Source: Jiella pelagia (GTDB taxonomy: Bacteria; Pseudomonadota; Alphaproteobacteria; Rhizobiales; Rhizobiaceae). Taken from it: a stretch of DNA of 64,000 nt. The notes under the pieces were generated by a model. The model was given only the letters and a program-made list of their open reading frames with translations, searched no databases and was not told the origin of the DNA. Below, piece by piece: positions 8,311-16,874 of the stretch. The stretch's first letter is position 1; each line of letters begins with the position of its first letter. The stretch is taken from assembly GCF_026898155.1 (NCBI RefSeq), contig NZ_CP114029.1, forward strand, positions 4,630,001 to 4,694,000, given 5' to 3'. The position numbers and the translations under genes were made by a program.

Positions 8311-10005
8311 TCAGTTGGTCGCATGTTCGGGCGCCGCCTTGCGCTGGCCGTATGCAGCAGGCCGAAGGTCGAAGCGGGATGCGCTGTCGAGACGCGGGCC
8401 ACGCTTGGCCATCGGGCTGCGCACGCCGAGCGGGAACCTCAGATTGCTCTGCCCTCCGCTGTAGGAATTGACGGCGGAGGGCTCGTCCGCAGGACTATCC
8501 GATGTCGGGACCGTAGACGGCGGCGCCTTCGCGGGCATTGCCTCTGTCGCGGCATCCTGAGCCGGTGCAGTACCCTCCGCCGAAGGGCTAACTTCCAGCG
8601 TAGCAGCGCTGTCGAGGCCTTCAGCGTTCTCGACACTTTCGATCGCAGGCGGCGTCGGGCGTGGCGTCGGGATCGGGATGCCGTAATTGGCGATGATCGA
8701 GACACCCGGCTCGACCAGGTCGTTGCCGCTGGCGCCCCCGAGGCCGACCTTCACCGTTACCGGCGGCCGTTTCATCTCGGTGAGGTAGGGCGAGCCGAAC
8801 ATCTCCTCCCGGTCGTTCTCCTCGACGCGCTCGTTGGCCCGGGCCGTGCGGCCGACCTGCGAGCAGATGTAGTCCGACACGTCGAGCGGCTCGCCGGACG
8901 AGGCCGGCAATGCCTCGACAGTCATGTCCTTGTCGGCCGGATCGGTTTCAAAGCCGGCCTGCAGAATGGCCGCAGCCAGTCGCTCGCGCTCGATGGTGCC
9001 GTTGGCGCCAAGGACGACGGCCACCAGCGTGCGGCCATCCCGCGTCGCCGACGAGACGAGGTTGAAGCCTGACGCGCAGATGTAGCCGGTCTTCATGCCG
9101 TCCGCTCCCTCGAACCGGCCGAGCAGCTTGTTGCCGTTCTTCATCAGCGACTTGCCGTTGGTGATCGCCTCGACGTCGAAATAGCCGGAGAAGGCGGGAA
9201 ACTCGCGGCGGATCTGGACGGCCAGAATGGCGAGATCCTTGGCGCTCGAACGCTGCCCCTCGCCGGGCAGGCCGTTCGGATTGATGAACCGGGTGTCCTT
9301 CATGCCAAGCCTTGCGGCCTCGGCATTCATCATCGCAACGAAATCTTCCTCCGATTCGCCGGCAAGACTTTGGCCGATCGCCACGGCGATGTCGTTCGCC
9401 GACTTGACCAGCATCATCTTCAAGGCGTTGTCGAGGCGGATGACCGAGCCGGCGGAATAGCCCATCTTGCTCGGTGCCTGGGCGGCCGCGAGGCGGGTGA
9501 CGATCACCGGGGAATCAAGCTGAACGTCGCCGTCGCGCAGCGCCTTGAGCGCCAGATAGGCCGTCATCAGCTTGGTGGTCGAGGCGGGGTAGCGGCGTTC
9601 GGTAGCGTTCTGCTGCGACAACACCTTGCCCGTCGCGACGTCGACGACGATGCTCGCCATCGGTTCGGCTGTCGGCTCCGCCTCCACCACGGGGTCTGGC
9701 GTGTCGGCAGCCTCGGCATCCGGGTCGACTTCAGCCGGTGCAACGGAGGGCGCAGCCTCGCTCTCGTTTTCGTCCCCTGGCGCGACTTCGGTCGAACGCT
9801 CGCTTTCCGACGTTGCGGCAGATGGCGCTGCGTCCGCTGCCGGTTTCGTCTCGTCGGTCTCTTCAGTCGACGGTTTCGGCGTCGGCACGGCGACGGCTGC
9901 GGCAGCCTGTCGCGCTGCCGCCGGCTGCGGGTCAGGGATGCCTGCCACAAGAAGGGCGAGGACCGCGCCGCCGAACAGACGCTGCAAGAGGGTCGAACTC
10001 ACCAC
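8311..10005 (-). CDS. D-alanyl-D-alanine carboxypeptidase (peptidase S11) with long linkers
   Basis: 564 aa from a GTG at 10005, preceded by AGGAGA at good spacing; the signal peptide (LLQRLFGGAVLALLVAGIP) starts right after it. The S11 catalytic motifs are complete: STTK (SxxK), SAN (SxN) and KTG. The enzyme trims the terminal D-Ala from peptidoglycan stem peptides in the periplasm. Unusual are about 95 residues rich in Pro, Glu, Ala and Ser between the signal peptide and the catalytic domain, and about 130 Pro/Ala/Ser-rich residues after it. These may act as spacers through the cell wall. It shares orientation with the CobW gene, 10 bp downstream. Confidence 0.9.
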   Translation of the reverse strand: MVSSTLLQRLFGGAVLALLVAGIPDPQPAAARQAAAAVAVPTPKPSTEETDETKPAADAAPSAATSESERSTEVAPGDENESEAAPSVAPAEVDPDAEAADTPDPVVEAEPTAEPMASIVVDVATGKVLSQQNATERRYPASTTKLMTAYLALKALRDGDVQLDSPVIVTRLAAAQAPSKMGYSAGSVIRLDNALKMMLVKSANDIAVAIGQSLAGESEEDFVAMMNAEAARLGMKDTRFINPNGLPGEGQRSSAKDLAILAVQIRREFPAFSGYFDVEAITNGKSLMKNGNKLLGRFEGADGMKTGYICASGFNLVSSATRDGRTLVAVVLGANGTIERERLAAAILQAGFETDPADKDMTVEALPASSGEPLDVSDYICSQVGRTARANERVEENDREEMFGSPYLTEMKRPPVTVKVGLGGASGNDLVEPGVSIIANYGIPIPTPRPTPPAIESVENAEGLDSAATLEVSPSAEGTAPAQDAATEAMPAKAPPSTVPTSDSPADEPSAVNSYSGGQSNLRFPLGVRSPMAKRGPRLDSASRFDLRPAAYGQRKAAPEHATN

Positions 10006-10250
10006 GCGTTTCTCCTGTGCTCGTCGTTGTCCGACGCAACCTGCGCGGCCGCGGGTCGGTTGACAGGCCGGCGCGTGCGTGTCGCACTGCAAAAGACCGC
10101 TCGGCCGCGCCTTGCCCGTGACGATGGTCCGTGTTCTCAACGTGGCAAGGGGCACGGAACCGTCCTTTGCGTCGGCCCGGCCGACGCCGCCGCAAATCGC
10201 CTGCCGAGATCTCGTCCTTCGCCGGACCCTGCCTCGAACGGAAACGGATC

Positions 10251-11420
10251 ATGCCCGTCACTAACCGAATCGCCGCCCTAAGGCCAGAGATCGAAGCATG
10301 GCGGCGGGCCCTGCATGCCGAGCCGGAGCTGCTCTACGAGGTGAACGACACGGCCGCCTTCGTTGCAGCACGCCTCACGGAATTCGGCTGTGACGACGTG
10401 GTGACCGGCATCGGGCGGACCGGCGTCGTCGGTCTCATCCATGGTCACAAGGGCGCTGGCGGAAAAATGATCGGACTTCGCGCCGATATGGACGCGCTGC
10501 CGATCATCGAGGAGACCGGCCTGCCATACGCCTCGAATCGCGCCGGCCTGATGCATGCCTGCGGCCATGACGGCCACATGGCGATGCTGCTCGGCGCGGC
10601 CAAGAGCCTGTCCGAGACGAGAGGCTTCTCCGGCACGGTGGCGCTGATCTTCCAGCCGGCGGAGGAGGGCGGCGCCGGCGGCAAGGCGATGATCGAGGAC
10701 GGGCTGTTCGAGCGCTTTCCGGTGGAAAAGGTCTATGGCATGCACAATCTGCCGGGCCTGCCGGTGGGCAAGTTCGGCATGCGCCACGGCGCCATCATGG
10801 CCTCGACCGACGAGTTCGCCATCACGCTGAAGGGCCGCGGCAGCCACGCCGCCATGCCGCACCGCTCGGCCGATCCGATCCTCGCCGGCTCTGCGCTGGT
10901 CCAGGCTCTGCAGGTCATCGTCTCGCGCAACACCGATCCGCTGGCCTCGCTCGTCGTCTCGGTGACGCAGTTCCATGCCGGCTATGCCCACAACGTCATT
11001 CCCGAAACGGCCGCGGTTTCCGGCACGGTCCGCGCGCTCGATCCGGCGATGCGCGACCTTGCCGAGCGCCGCATCCGGGAAATTGCCGCCGGCATCGCCG
11101 CCGCGCACGGCCTTGAGGCAGTGATCGACTGGGACCGCAACTATCCGGTGACGATCAACGACCCGGCCGAGAGCGACTTCTGCGCCGAGGTGGCGATGGA
11201 GGTCGTTGGTCCCCCGAACGTTGATCCGGCCGCCCCGCCATTGCTGGCCGGCGAGGACTTCTCCTACATGCTGGAGGAAAAGCCCGGCGCCTACGTCTTC
11301 ATCGGCAATGGCGATTCTGCGGGCCTCCACACCGCCACCTACGACTTTTCCGACGATGCGCTCACCTATGGCACGAGCTATTGGGTGCGGCTGGTGGAAA
11401 AGGCGCTGCCGGTGCGGTGA
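10251..11420 (+). CDS. M20 family amidohydrolase (hippurate hydrolase / aminoacylase type)
   Basis: 389 aa from the ATG at 10251; the open frame extends further upstream but family similarity begins here (RIAALRPEIEAWRRALHAEP). Metal-site motifs are GLRADMDALPI, MHACGHDGHMAMLLGAA and IFQPAEEGGAGG (catalytic Glu-Glu). The dimerisation domain follows, with GRGSHAAMPHRSADPI. It hydrolyses amide bonds of N-acyl amino acids or related compounds, such as hippurate, using two metal ions in the cytoplasm. No signal peptide is seen. It is convergent with the unknown 247-aa gene and has no obvious operon partner. Confidence 0.9.
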   Translation: MPVTNRIAALRPEIEAWRRALHAEPELLYEVNDTAAFVAARLTEFGCDDVVTGIGRTGVVGLIHGHKGAGGKMIGLRADMDALPIIEETGLPYASNRAGLMHACGHDGHMAMLLGAAKSLSETRGFSGTVALIFQPAEEGGAGGKAMIEDGLFERFPVEKVYGMHNLPGLPVGKFGMRHGAIMASTDEFAITLKGRGSHAAMPHRSADPILAGSALVQALQVIVSRNTDPLASLVVSVTQFHAGYAHNVIPETAAVSGTVRALDPAMRDLAERRIREIAAGIAAAHGLEAVIDWDRNYPVTINDPAESDFCAEVAMEVVGPPNVDPAAPPLLAGEDFSYMLEEKPGAYVFIGNGDSAGLHTATYDFSDDALTYGTSYWVRLVEKALPVR

Positions 11421-11425
11421 GGGCG

Positions 11426-11464
11426 GGCGGCTGTCATTGGCGTCGGGTCTCGCCCGAAGCCGCC
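11426..11464. terminator. Inverted repeat between convergent genes
   Basis: GGCGGCT at 11426-11432 pairs with AGCCGCC at 11458-11464, with an inner GGG/CCC pair in the loop. It lies directly after the M20 stop, in the gap to the convergent unknown gene, a usual place for a bidirectional terminator. There is no clear T-tract, so this is a structural suggestion only. Confidence 0.35.
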
Positions 11465-11524
11465 AGCCGTCGATGATCCGTCGCCGTTCAACGCACGCAG
11501 GCATGGCGGCGAGGTGGCGCGGCC

Positions 11525-12268
11525 TCAGAGGCGTCGTGCGAGTTTCAGGGCCTCGGGCGTCAGCTGATCGGGGCTGGTGTTGACGAGGAGATAGGCCGGC
11601 TCGTCGAGAGGGGCTGTTGCACCGGACCCGTCGCTGCTTTCCGTTGGGGCGGTGAAATCCTGGCCGAGCAGGGTGCGCGAGAGGTCGGCGTCGGCGATGT
11701 CGCAGATGCCCTCGACACGTCGCCCGAAGCCGAAGGCGCGGCTGGAAGTCCAGCCGAGTTCCGCCGTCGCCGATGCCATCTCCTCGGCAAGGGCGGACGA
11801 TGTCTTGGGCCGTACGACCGCCACTTCGCGCGGGCTGGTCAGGGCGTCGGGATCATCGCCAAGCTCATGAAGCCCGATGCCGCGCACGAAAGCCGGTTCG
11901 CCGAGGCGGATGGTTGCGGGAAAGGTCGGGGCCCGGTCGCGCGGGTCGATCCAGAACCAGTCGCCGAGCCCCTCCAGTTCGATCCGATTCCCCTGCTTGC
12001 TGCCGAGGAGCGCCATGAAGTCGATCATGCCGGAATAGATCTTCGGCAGGGTCAGGGGCACGGGATCCGTCGGCGCCAGATCGCGCAGATTCATGATCGG
12101 CGCGTGCAGGAGCGTGATCCAGACCGTCGAGAACCTATGCCGCTCCATCATCTGCCGGACGGATTCCTCCAGCGGAAAGTAGCCGTCGAGGATGTCCTCG
12201 AAGGCTCTTCCCGCCACGGGCCGGATCCTGGCTCGCGTCTCGGCTGGTGAAGTCATGGTGTCGTCCAT
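11525..12268 (-). CDS. Protein of unknown function, 247 aa, downstream of split Rieske oxygenase
   Basis: I do not recognise a family. The protein is soluble (no signal peptide or membrane segment), acidic and Pro/Asp-rich at its C-terminus. The middle holds the phrases GDWFWIDPRDRAPTFPATIR and FVRGIGLHELGDDPDAL. A second ATG at 12256 is an equally good start. It lies 88 bp downstream of the Rieske-oxygenase catalytic subunit on the same strand, so it may be the last gene of that transcript and could act on the same substrate. Codon use and open-frame length support a real gene. Confidence 0.65.
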   Translation of the reverse strand: MDDTMTSPAETRARIRPVAGRAFEDILDGYFPLEESVRQMMERHRFSTVWITLLHAPIMNLRDLAPTDPVPLTLPKIYSGMIDFMALLGSKQGNRIELEGLGDWFWIDPRDRAPTFPATIRLGEPAFVRGIGLHELGDDPDALTSPREVAVVRPKTSSALAEEMASATAELGWTSSRAFGFGRRVEGICDIADADLSRTLLGQDFTAPTESSDGSGATAPLDEPAYLLVNTSPDQLTPEALKLARRL

Positions 12269-12356
12269 CGCCGTTTGCGCGCTTCGTTCCAGCCTCGCAT
12301 GCCATGGGCAGGGGCCGGGTTGGGGCCGCCTGCCGGAGGGAGGGTTTGCGGCCGGA

Positions 12357-13586
12357 TCAGACCGAGGCGTCCCACGGGCATTCGGCCCGCCGCTGCATGT
12401 CCGTCAAGAAGCTCGCCTGCTTCCAGTCGTGCGTGGAGGCGATCGCATCGTTCGACAAGGGACCGACGATCCTGCCCACGTCCGCGCCGCCGCGCATCGG
12501 CAGCATGTCTTCCTCACCGCTCTCCACTGCCTTGATGGCCTTGCGCAGCATCTGGCGGTAACGGACGATCGCCGCGTCGCCGCGTCCCAGATGCTCGCGC
12601 GTCCGATCCTGGATCGGCCCGAGCCCCTCGACGGCCCACTGGTCGTGCACGTTGATGTCCAGCCCCATGCCCGTATAGGTGAGGCTCTCCTGCTCGTCGG
12701 GATTGTAGTGATAGTTGTTGGCCCGGCTCTTCAGGGGCGCATAGTCCGGAAGACGGTGTTCCTTCAGCCGCTGCTCGCGCATCACGTCCTTGTCGACCGG
12801 CTTCGCGAAGCTGGTGAACATCGTGTACCAGTAGCAGTTCTCGTCATCGATCGGGACGTGCCACTGGGTGATGATCATCTCCCGCGACATCGGGATGCAG
12901 ATCGCCTGGGGGAAGATCTGGTTGGTCACACGCACATGGGTCAGATCGTTGGCCATGTGGCGGAGCGCCGTGATCTTCAGTCCGAAGTCGGTCTGCTCGA
13001 CCTCGATATCCGGGCGCGGATATTCGCGCAGGACCTGCGTCATCGGCATGTCGGTGTGGGCCGCCTTGTCGCGGAACTGCCTGCCGTAGCCGTCGGAGGG
13101 ATCCTCGTCCTGAAGGAACCGATGGAGGAACGAGGCATGGGCGGGATCGATGCCGACCTCGAGCGCCTGCAGCCAGTTGCATTCCCACAATCCCTTGAAG
13201 GCGAAGACGTGGCTGTCGGGGGCGCGGAAGCAGTCGAAATTGGGGAACGCCGGCGGGGTGCCGGGGCCCATATAGGTGAAGACCATCCCCTTCTTCTCGA
13301 CGACGGGATAGACGGGGCCCCCCTCGACCAGCTCGATGGACTGCGGGTCGGGATAGTGTGCCGGCGGTTCGTCCGGCGACGACACCCGCGTTGCCAGGAC
13401 GAGATCGCCGGAAGCGTCGCGCACGAGAGCCAGACGCTCGCCGAGAAGGTTGACCGGCACGGCGCCGTTGCTGGCGCGCAGTTCGTCGGCAAGGGCCGCC
13501 GGCTGCCAGTAGCGCCGCAGCACGGCGCCCGCGGCGGTCTGCGGGCCGATGCGGGTGATCTGGTCGTTGAGCTTCTGACTAATCAT
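12357..13586 (-). CDS. Rieske-type oxygenase catalytic subunit lacking its own [2Fe-2S] ligands
   Basis: 409 aa from the ATG at 13586, preceded by a perfect GGAGGAA. It resembles phthalate-4,5-dioxygenase-type alpha subunits (COG4638): it begins with the usual RIGPQTAAGAVLRRYWQPAA and carries the mononuclear-iron site NWLQALEVGIDPAHASFLH, with Asp147, His150 and His155. The segment that should hold the CxH...CxxH cluster ligands is replaced by a short loop (residues ~60-95, LATRVSSPDEPPAHYPDPQ), so it cannot bind the Rieske cluster. The adjacent upstream gene encodes a complete stand-alone Rieske domain, 37 bp away. The two presumably form one oxygenase or demethylase; substrate and reductase are unknown. 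Confidence 0.85.
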   Translation of the reverse strand: MISQKLNDQITRIGPQTAAGAVLRRYWQPAALADELRASNGAVPVNLLGERLALVRDASGDLVLATRVSSPDEPPAHYPDPQSIELVEGGPVYPVVEKKGMVFTYMGPGTPPAFPNFDCFRAPDSHVFAFKGLWECNWLQALEVGIDPAHASFLHRFLQDEDPSDGYGRQFRDKAAHTDMPMTQVLREYPRPDIEVEQTDFGLKITALRHMANDLTHVRVTNQIFPQAICIPMSREMIITQWHVPIDDENCYWYTMFTSFAKPVDKDVMREQRLKEHRLPDYAPLKSRANNYHYNPDEQESLTYTGMGLDINVHDQWAVEGLGPIQDRTREHLGRGDAAIVRYRQMLRKAIKAVESGEEDMLPMRGGADVGRIVGPLSNDAIASTHDWKQASFLTDMQRRAECPWDASV

Positions 13587-13623
13587 CTGAAATTCCTCCA
13601 ATCGGCTGCGGGCGGGCGTGAAA

Positions 13624-14053
13624 TCAGGCGCGTGGTGGCGCTGGCGCCTCGTCGATGACGACGACGCTCGGGTCCGGCGGGTCGCCGCTGCCGAGATAGG
13701 CCAGGATCACGCCCTCCTTCTCGATGACCGGATAACTGGGAAGCTTGATCGCCATGAACATCTTGGAATCGACCGGTTCCGCCGGCTGTTCCATGCACTG
13801 CCCGGTGCGATCGAAGAGCCACCCGTGAAAGGGGCAGCGCAGGCCGTTGTCCTCGCGGCGGCCGAAGCAGAGGTCGGCGCCGCGGTGCGGGCAATGCCTG
13901 CCGATGAGCCCGAGGCTCGCCTTCATCGTCCCGGAAGAGCACGAGGCGCTGGTCGTAAAGCGTCACCGGCACCAGCGGGCGCCTGCCCTCAAGGTCGGCG
14001 CTGTTCGCCGCCTTGACCCACGCCTCGGGCGCCACTGCTTCGGAATCATTCAT
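13624..14053 (-). CDS. Stand-alone Rieske [2Fe-2S] subunit, frameshifted as sequenced
   Basis: The N-terminal ~46 residues (PLVPVTLYDQRLVLFRDDEG) and the C-terminal ~96 residues lie in different frames. Removing one base from GAGGCTC at 13912-13918 joins them into a 142-aa protein. The restored cluster site has Cys54-His56 and Cys73-His76 (GRHCPHRGADL and LRCPFHGWLFD). The protein ends just after the conserved GVILAYLG strand, so it is only the Rieske domain of a phthalate-dioxygenase-type alpha subunit. It should donate electrons to the cluster-less catalytic subunit encoded next. The ATG at 14053 was chosen; a GTG at 14080 is possible. Confidence 0.8.
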
Positions 14054-14423
14054 CTCGGTCGTCACGCTCGGCCCGTTCACATGAAAAATTGAGAATGGCG
14101 TTCACACGCTTTCGACAACGGCGCGTCTCGCCGGACAGTTTGTGCGATATGTGAAGTTTCCATCGGATATCGACATTACTGGAATCGGTCGACATGTCAA
14201 CGATGCCGGCAGCACCGGGACTGGCGGCGTCAGCGCGACCATCACCTCTGACGTCGTCGTCATGGCATGAGGGCTTGCCGGAGGAGCTGGCGCTGCCTTG
14301 GATTGCCGATATTCTGGAGAAACTGCCGAAGTAGCGGGCGCCGCCGGGAGCGAACCAGCAAGGCCCCCCTGCAGCTCCGCGCGCCGATCAAGCGAGGTCG
14401 CCCGTTCCCGGGCGCATGTCCGG
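14054..14423. other. Intergenic region upstream of the split Rieske genes
   Basis: No convincing gene is seen on either strand. The part nearest the Rieske start (14090-14190) is comparatively AT-rich and is the likely promoter region. It contains TCGACATGTCAA at about 14190-14201, whose core GACATGTC is a perfect 8-bp palindrome and could be an operator. The rest toward the LivF-type gene is GC-rich and featureless. Confidence 0.4.
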
Positions 14424-15140
14424 TCAATGCAGCGACGAGACGCCGACATACTTGTCGATCAGCGAGGTATCCTCGGCGATCACCCGCGAGGGCCCCGACC
14501 AGACGATCCGGCCGCGCTCCATGACCAGCACCTCGTCGGCGAAGGCGAGCGCATTCTTGACGTGCTGTTCGACGAGGATGATCGTCATCTTGCCCGAGGC
14601 GGCGAGTTCCCCGAAAGCGGCCGTCAGTTCCTGGCAGATGACCGGCGCAAGCCCCTCCAGCGGCTCGTCGAGCAGGAGAATGGACGGCTCGCCGAGCAGC
14701 GCCCTGGCGGTCGCCAGCATCTGCTGCTCGCCGCCCGAAAGCTGCCATCCAAGGTTCCTGCGTCGCTCCTTCAGGCGGGGGAACATCTCGTAGGCCCGCT
14801 CGATGTTCGACTTCGGATGACCTTTCAGCCCGCTCACCAGGTTCTCTTCGACGGTGAGCGTCTTGAACACGTCCCGCGTCTGCGGCACGTAGCCGAGGCC
14901 CGCAGCGGCGCGGCGGGTGGCGGACGCCTTCTCGATGCTGGCACCGTCGATCTCGATCGTCCCGGAGTGATGGGTCGTCAGGCCCATCAGTGTCGCCAGG
15001 AGGGTGGTCTTCCCCATGCCGTTTCGCCCGATGATGGACAGGCGCTGGCCGGCGGGAACCAAGAGGTCCACCTCTTCGACGATCACCGTGCGACCATAGC
15101 CGGCGTTGAGCCCGCTCACGCGAAGGGTTCCTGCCGGCAT
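14424..15140 (-). CDS. livF: Branched-chain amino acid-type ABC transporter ATP-binding protein (LivF family)
   Basis: 238 aa. Walker A is GRNGMGKTT, the signature is LSGGEQQML, and Walker B is SILLLDEPLEGLAP, which has the LivF wording. The ATG at 15140 overlaps the stop of the LivG-type gene (ATGA), so the two are translationally coupled. It energises uptake across the inner membrane together with LivG, LivM and LivH. The position downstream of the transporter genes and upstream of the split Rieske oxygenase suggests it serves import of the oxygenase substrate rather than ordinary amino acids; this is inference. Confidence 0.92.
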   Translation of the reverse strand: MPAGTLRVSGLNAGYGRTVIVEEVDLLVPAGQRLSIIGRNGMGKTTLLATLMGLTTHHSGTIEIDGASIEKASATRRAAAGLGYVPQTRDVFKTLTVEENLVSGLKGHPKSNIERAYEMFPRLKERRRNLGWQLSGGEQQMLATARALLGEPSILLLDEPLEGLAPVICQELTAAFGELAASGKMTIILVEQHVKNALAFADEVLVMERGRIVWSGPSRVIAEDTSLIDKYVGVSSLH

Positions 15141-15898
15141 CAGGCTTCTTCTCCGAGATAGGCGCTGCGAACGGTCGGGTCGCCGGCGAGCTGATCGGGT
15201 CTTCCCCGGAAGATCACGGCACCGGCGTTCATCACGATGACGTCGCGGGCGAACTTGCGGATCAGGTCCATGTCGTGATCGATCAGGAGCACCGCCAGAT
15301 CCGCCGGCAAATCGTCGAGCGCCGTCATGACGCGGTCGATGTCGGTGCTGGGGATGCCGGCAGCCGGCTCGTCGAGAAGCAGGACCTTGGGCTTCAGAAT
15401 GAGCGCGATGGCGATCTCCAGCAGGCGTTGCTGGCCGTAGGCGATGCGCGAGACAACCCGTTCCGCAAGCCCGTCGAGACGCAGTCGTCGCAGGGCGTCC
15501 ATGGCCTCTTCGACCACCTCCGGCATGCCGTGATAGGACCGGATCATGCCTGACGACCGGCCGTCGCGCTGGAGGATCGCCAGGGCGACGTGGTCGACGA
15601 CGCTCATGTCCGCGAAGAGTCGGGTGATCTGAAAGCTGCGGACGAGGCCGAGCCGGACGCGCTCGACCTCCTTCGTCCCGGTGATGTCCCGGCCCATCAG
15701 GCGGATGGTACCGGCGCGCGGCCTGTAGGCCCCGGTGAAGAGGTTGATCAGCGTCGTCTTGCCGGCGCCGTTCGGGCCGATGAGAGCGGTTCGGCATCCC
15801 TTCGTCAGCGTCAGGGAGACGTCGTCCGTCACCTTCAGGCCGCCGAAGTTCATGGTCAGATTGCGGACTTCGAGAAGCGTGTCCATGCCCTCAGCCAT
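15140..15898 (-). CDS. livG: Branched-chain amino acid-type ABC transporter ATP-binding protein (LivG family)
   Basis: 252 aa. Walker A is GPNGAGKTT, the Q-loop region is LVRSFQITRLFADMSV, and the signature is the LivG-type variant IAYGQQRLLEIA. Walker B is VLLLDEPAAGI. It pairs with the LivF-type ATPase to power the LivH/LivM channel. The ATG at 15898 overlaps the LivM stop by 8 bp; a second ATG at 15886 is also possible. The tight packing of livH-livM-livG-livF marks one operon. Confidence 0.92.
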   Translation of the reverse strand: MAEGMDTLLEVRNLTMNFGGLKVTDDVSLTLTKGCRTALIGPNGAGKTTLINLFTGAYRPRAGTIRLMGRDITGTKEVERVRLGLVRSFQITRLFADMSVVDHVALAILQRDGRSSGMIRSYHGMPEVVEEAMDALRRLRLDGLAERVVSRIAYGQQRLLEIAIALILKPKVLLLDEPAAGIPSTDIDRVMTALDDLPADLAVLLIDHDMDLIRKFARDVIVMNAGAVIFRGRPDQLAGDPTVRSAYLGEEA

Positions 15899-16874
15899 CC
15901 TTGCGTTCGAAAAGGCGCATGCCGAGGCCGTAGATCCCCCTCGGGGCGAACAGAACGACGACGATCAGGAGGATGCCCACCAGGATCAGCCAGTGAAACG
16001 GATTGGCCGCCGAGACCGCATGCTCGAACCACATGAAGACGAAGGTGCCGAGAAGTGCGCCGAAGATGGTGCCGGTTCCGCCGACGATCAGCATGACGAG
16101 CGCTTCGGCCGAAGCCGTGAAGGTGATGCTGTCCAGCCCGACGACCTGAGTGGACACCGCCTGCAGCGCCCCGCCGAGGCCTGCGACGACGCCGGAGATC
16201 GCGTACATCTTCAACAGCGTGACATAGGACGAGGCACCCATCGCCCGGACGCGGACGGGATCCTGGCGGATGCCCTTGCACAGCATGCCGAAGGGCGAGC
16301 GGGCAAGGATGCGCAAGAGAACCGCGACGACGACAACGATGGCGAGCGCCAGCCAGAATGCCGTGCGCCCCCACAGATCGAACTGGTAGAGGCCGAAGAG
16401 GGGACCGATCGAAAGGCCTGCAAGCCCGTCGCTGCCGCCGGTGACGGCCGAGGCCTTGTTCACGCCCTCATAGCCGAGCTGCACGAGCGCGATCGAGATG
16501 ACCAGCTGCGGCAGCCCGTGACCCTTCAGGATCAGCGCTCCCGACACGATGCCGGCAAGAAGACCGGCGAGTGACCCGATCAAGAGAAGGAGCAGCGGAT
16601 CGGAGATGCCGTTGACGCTGGCGATACCGGCGGCATAGGCGCCCGCGCCGTAGAGGACGGCATGGCCGAGCGTCGCGACGCCGCTGACGCCCGTCACCAG
16701 GTCCAGAGACATCACTAACAGGCTGACCGACAGGATCATCGTCAGGAAGGAGAGGCTGTTGGGGAACAGGTAATGACACCCGATCCCCACCGCGAGGATG
16801 ACGCCGGCGCCGACGGCGTCGCGTAGACCGTGACGGGCCGGCAACGCCGTTCGTGTCGAAGTGATTGCTGTCAC
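15891..16874 (-). CDS. livM: Branched-chain amino acid-type ABC transporter permease (LivM family)
   Basis: 327 aa from a GTG at 16874 that overlaps the LivH stop (GTGA). About ten hydrophobic segments are visible. The LivM hallmark region is LARSPFGMLCKGIRQDPVRVRAMG, read here as two adjoining pieces, followed by YVTLLKMYAISGVVAGLGGA. This is the cytoplasmic loop that contacts the ATPases. It forms the membrane channel with LivH. The start was set at the GTG because the family N-terminus and the overlap both fit there. Confidence 0.9.
   Translation of the reverse strand: MTAITSTRTALPARHGLRDAVGAGVILAVGIGCHYLFPNSLSFLTMILSVSLLVMSLDLVTGVSGVATLGHAVLYGAGAYAAGIASVNGISDPLLLLLIGSLAGLLAGIVSGALILKGHGLPQLVISIALVQLGYEGVNKASAVTGGSDGLAGLSIGPLFGLYQFDLWGRTAFWLALAIVVVVAVLLRILARSPFGMLCKGIRQDPVRVRAMGASSYVTLLKMYAISGVVAGLGGALQAVSTQVVGLDSITFTASAEALVMLIVGGTGTIFGALLGTFVFMWFEHAVSAANPFHWLILVGILLIVVVLFAPRGIYGLGMRLFERKDG

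Noticed and set aside
12681..12687. GAGGCTC in the oxygenase catalytic gene, first taken as another split GAGCTC
   Set aside because: The gene reads through it correctly (QESLTYTG); removing a base would break the frame, so it is natural sequence. The same holds for GAGGCTC at 4981-4987.
12192..13658. A 488-codon plus-strand open frame opposite the Rieske genes
   Set aside because: The minus-strand proteins have catalytic motifs and a perfect ribosome-binding site; the plus-strand translation has none.
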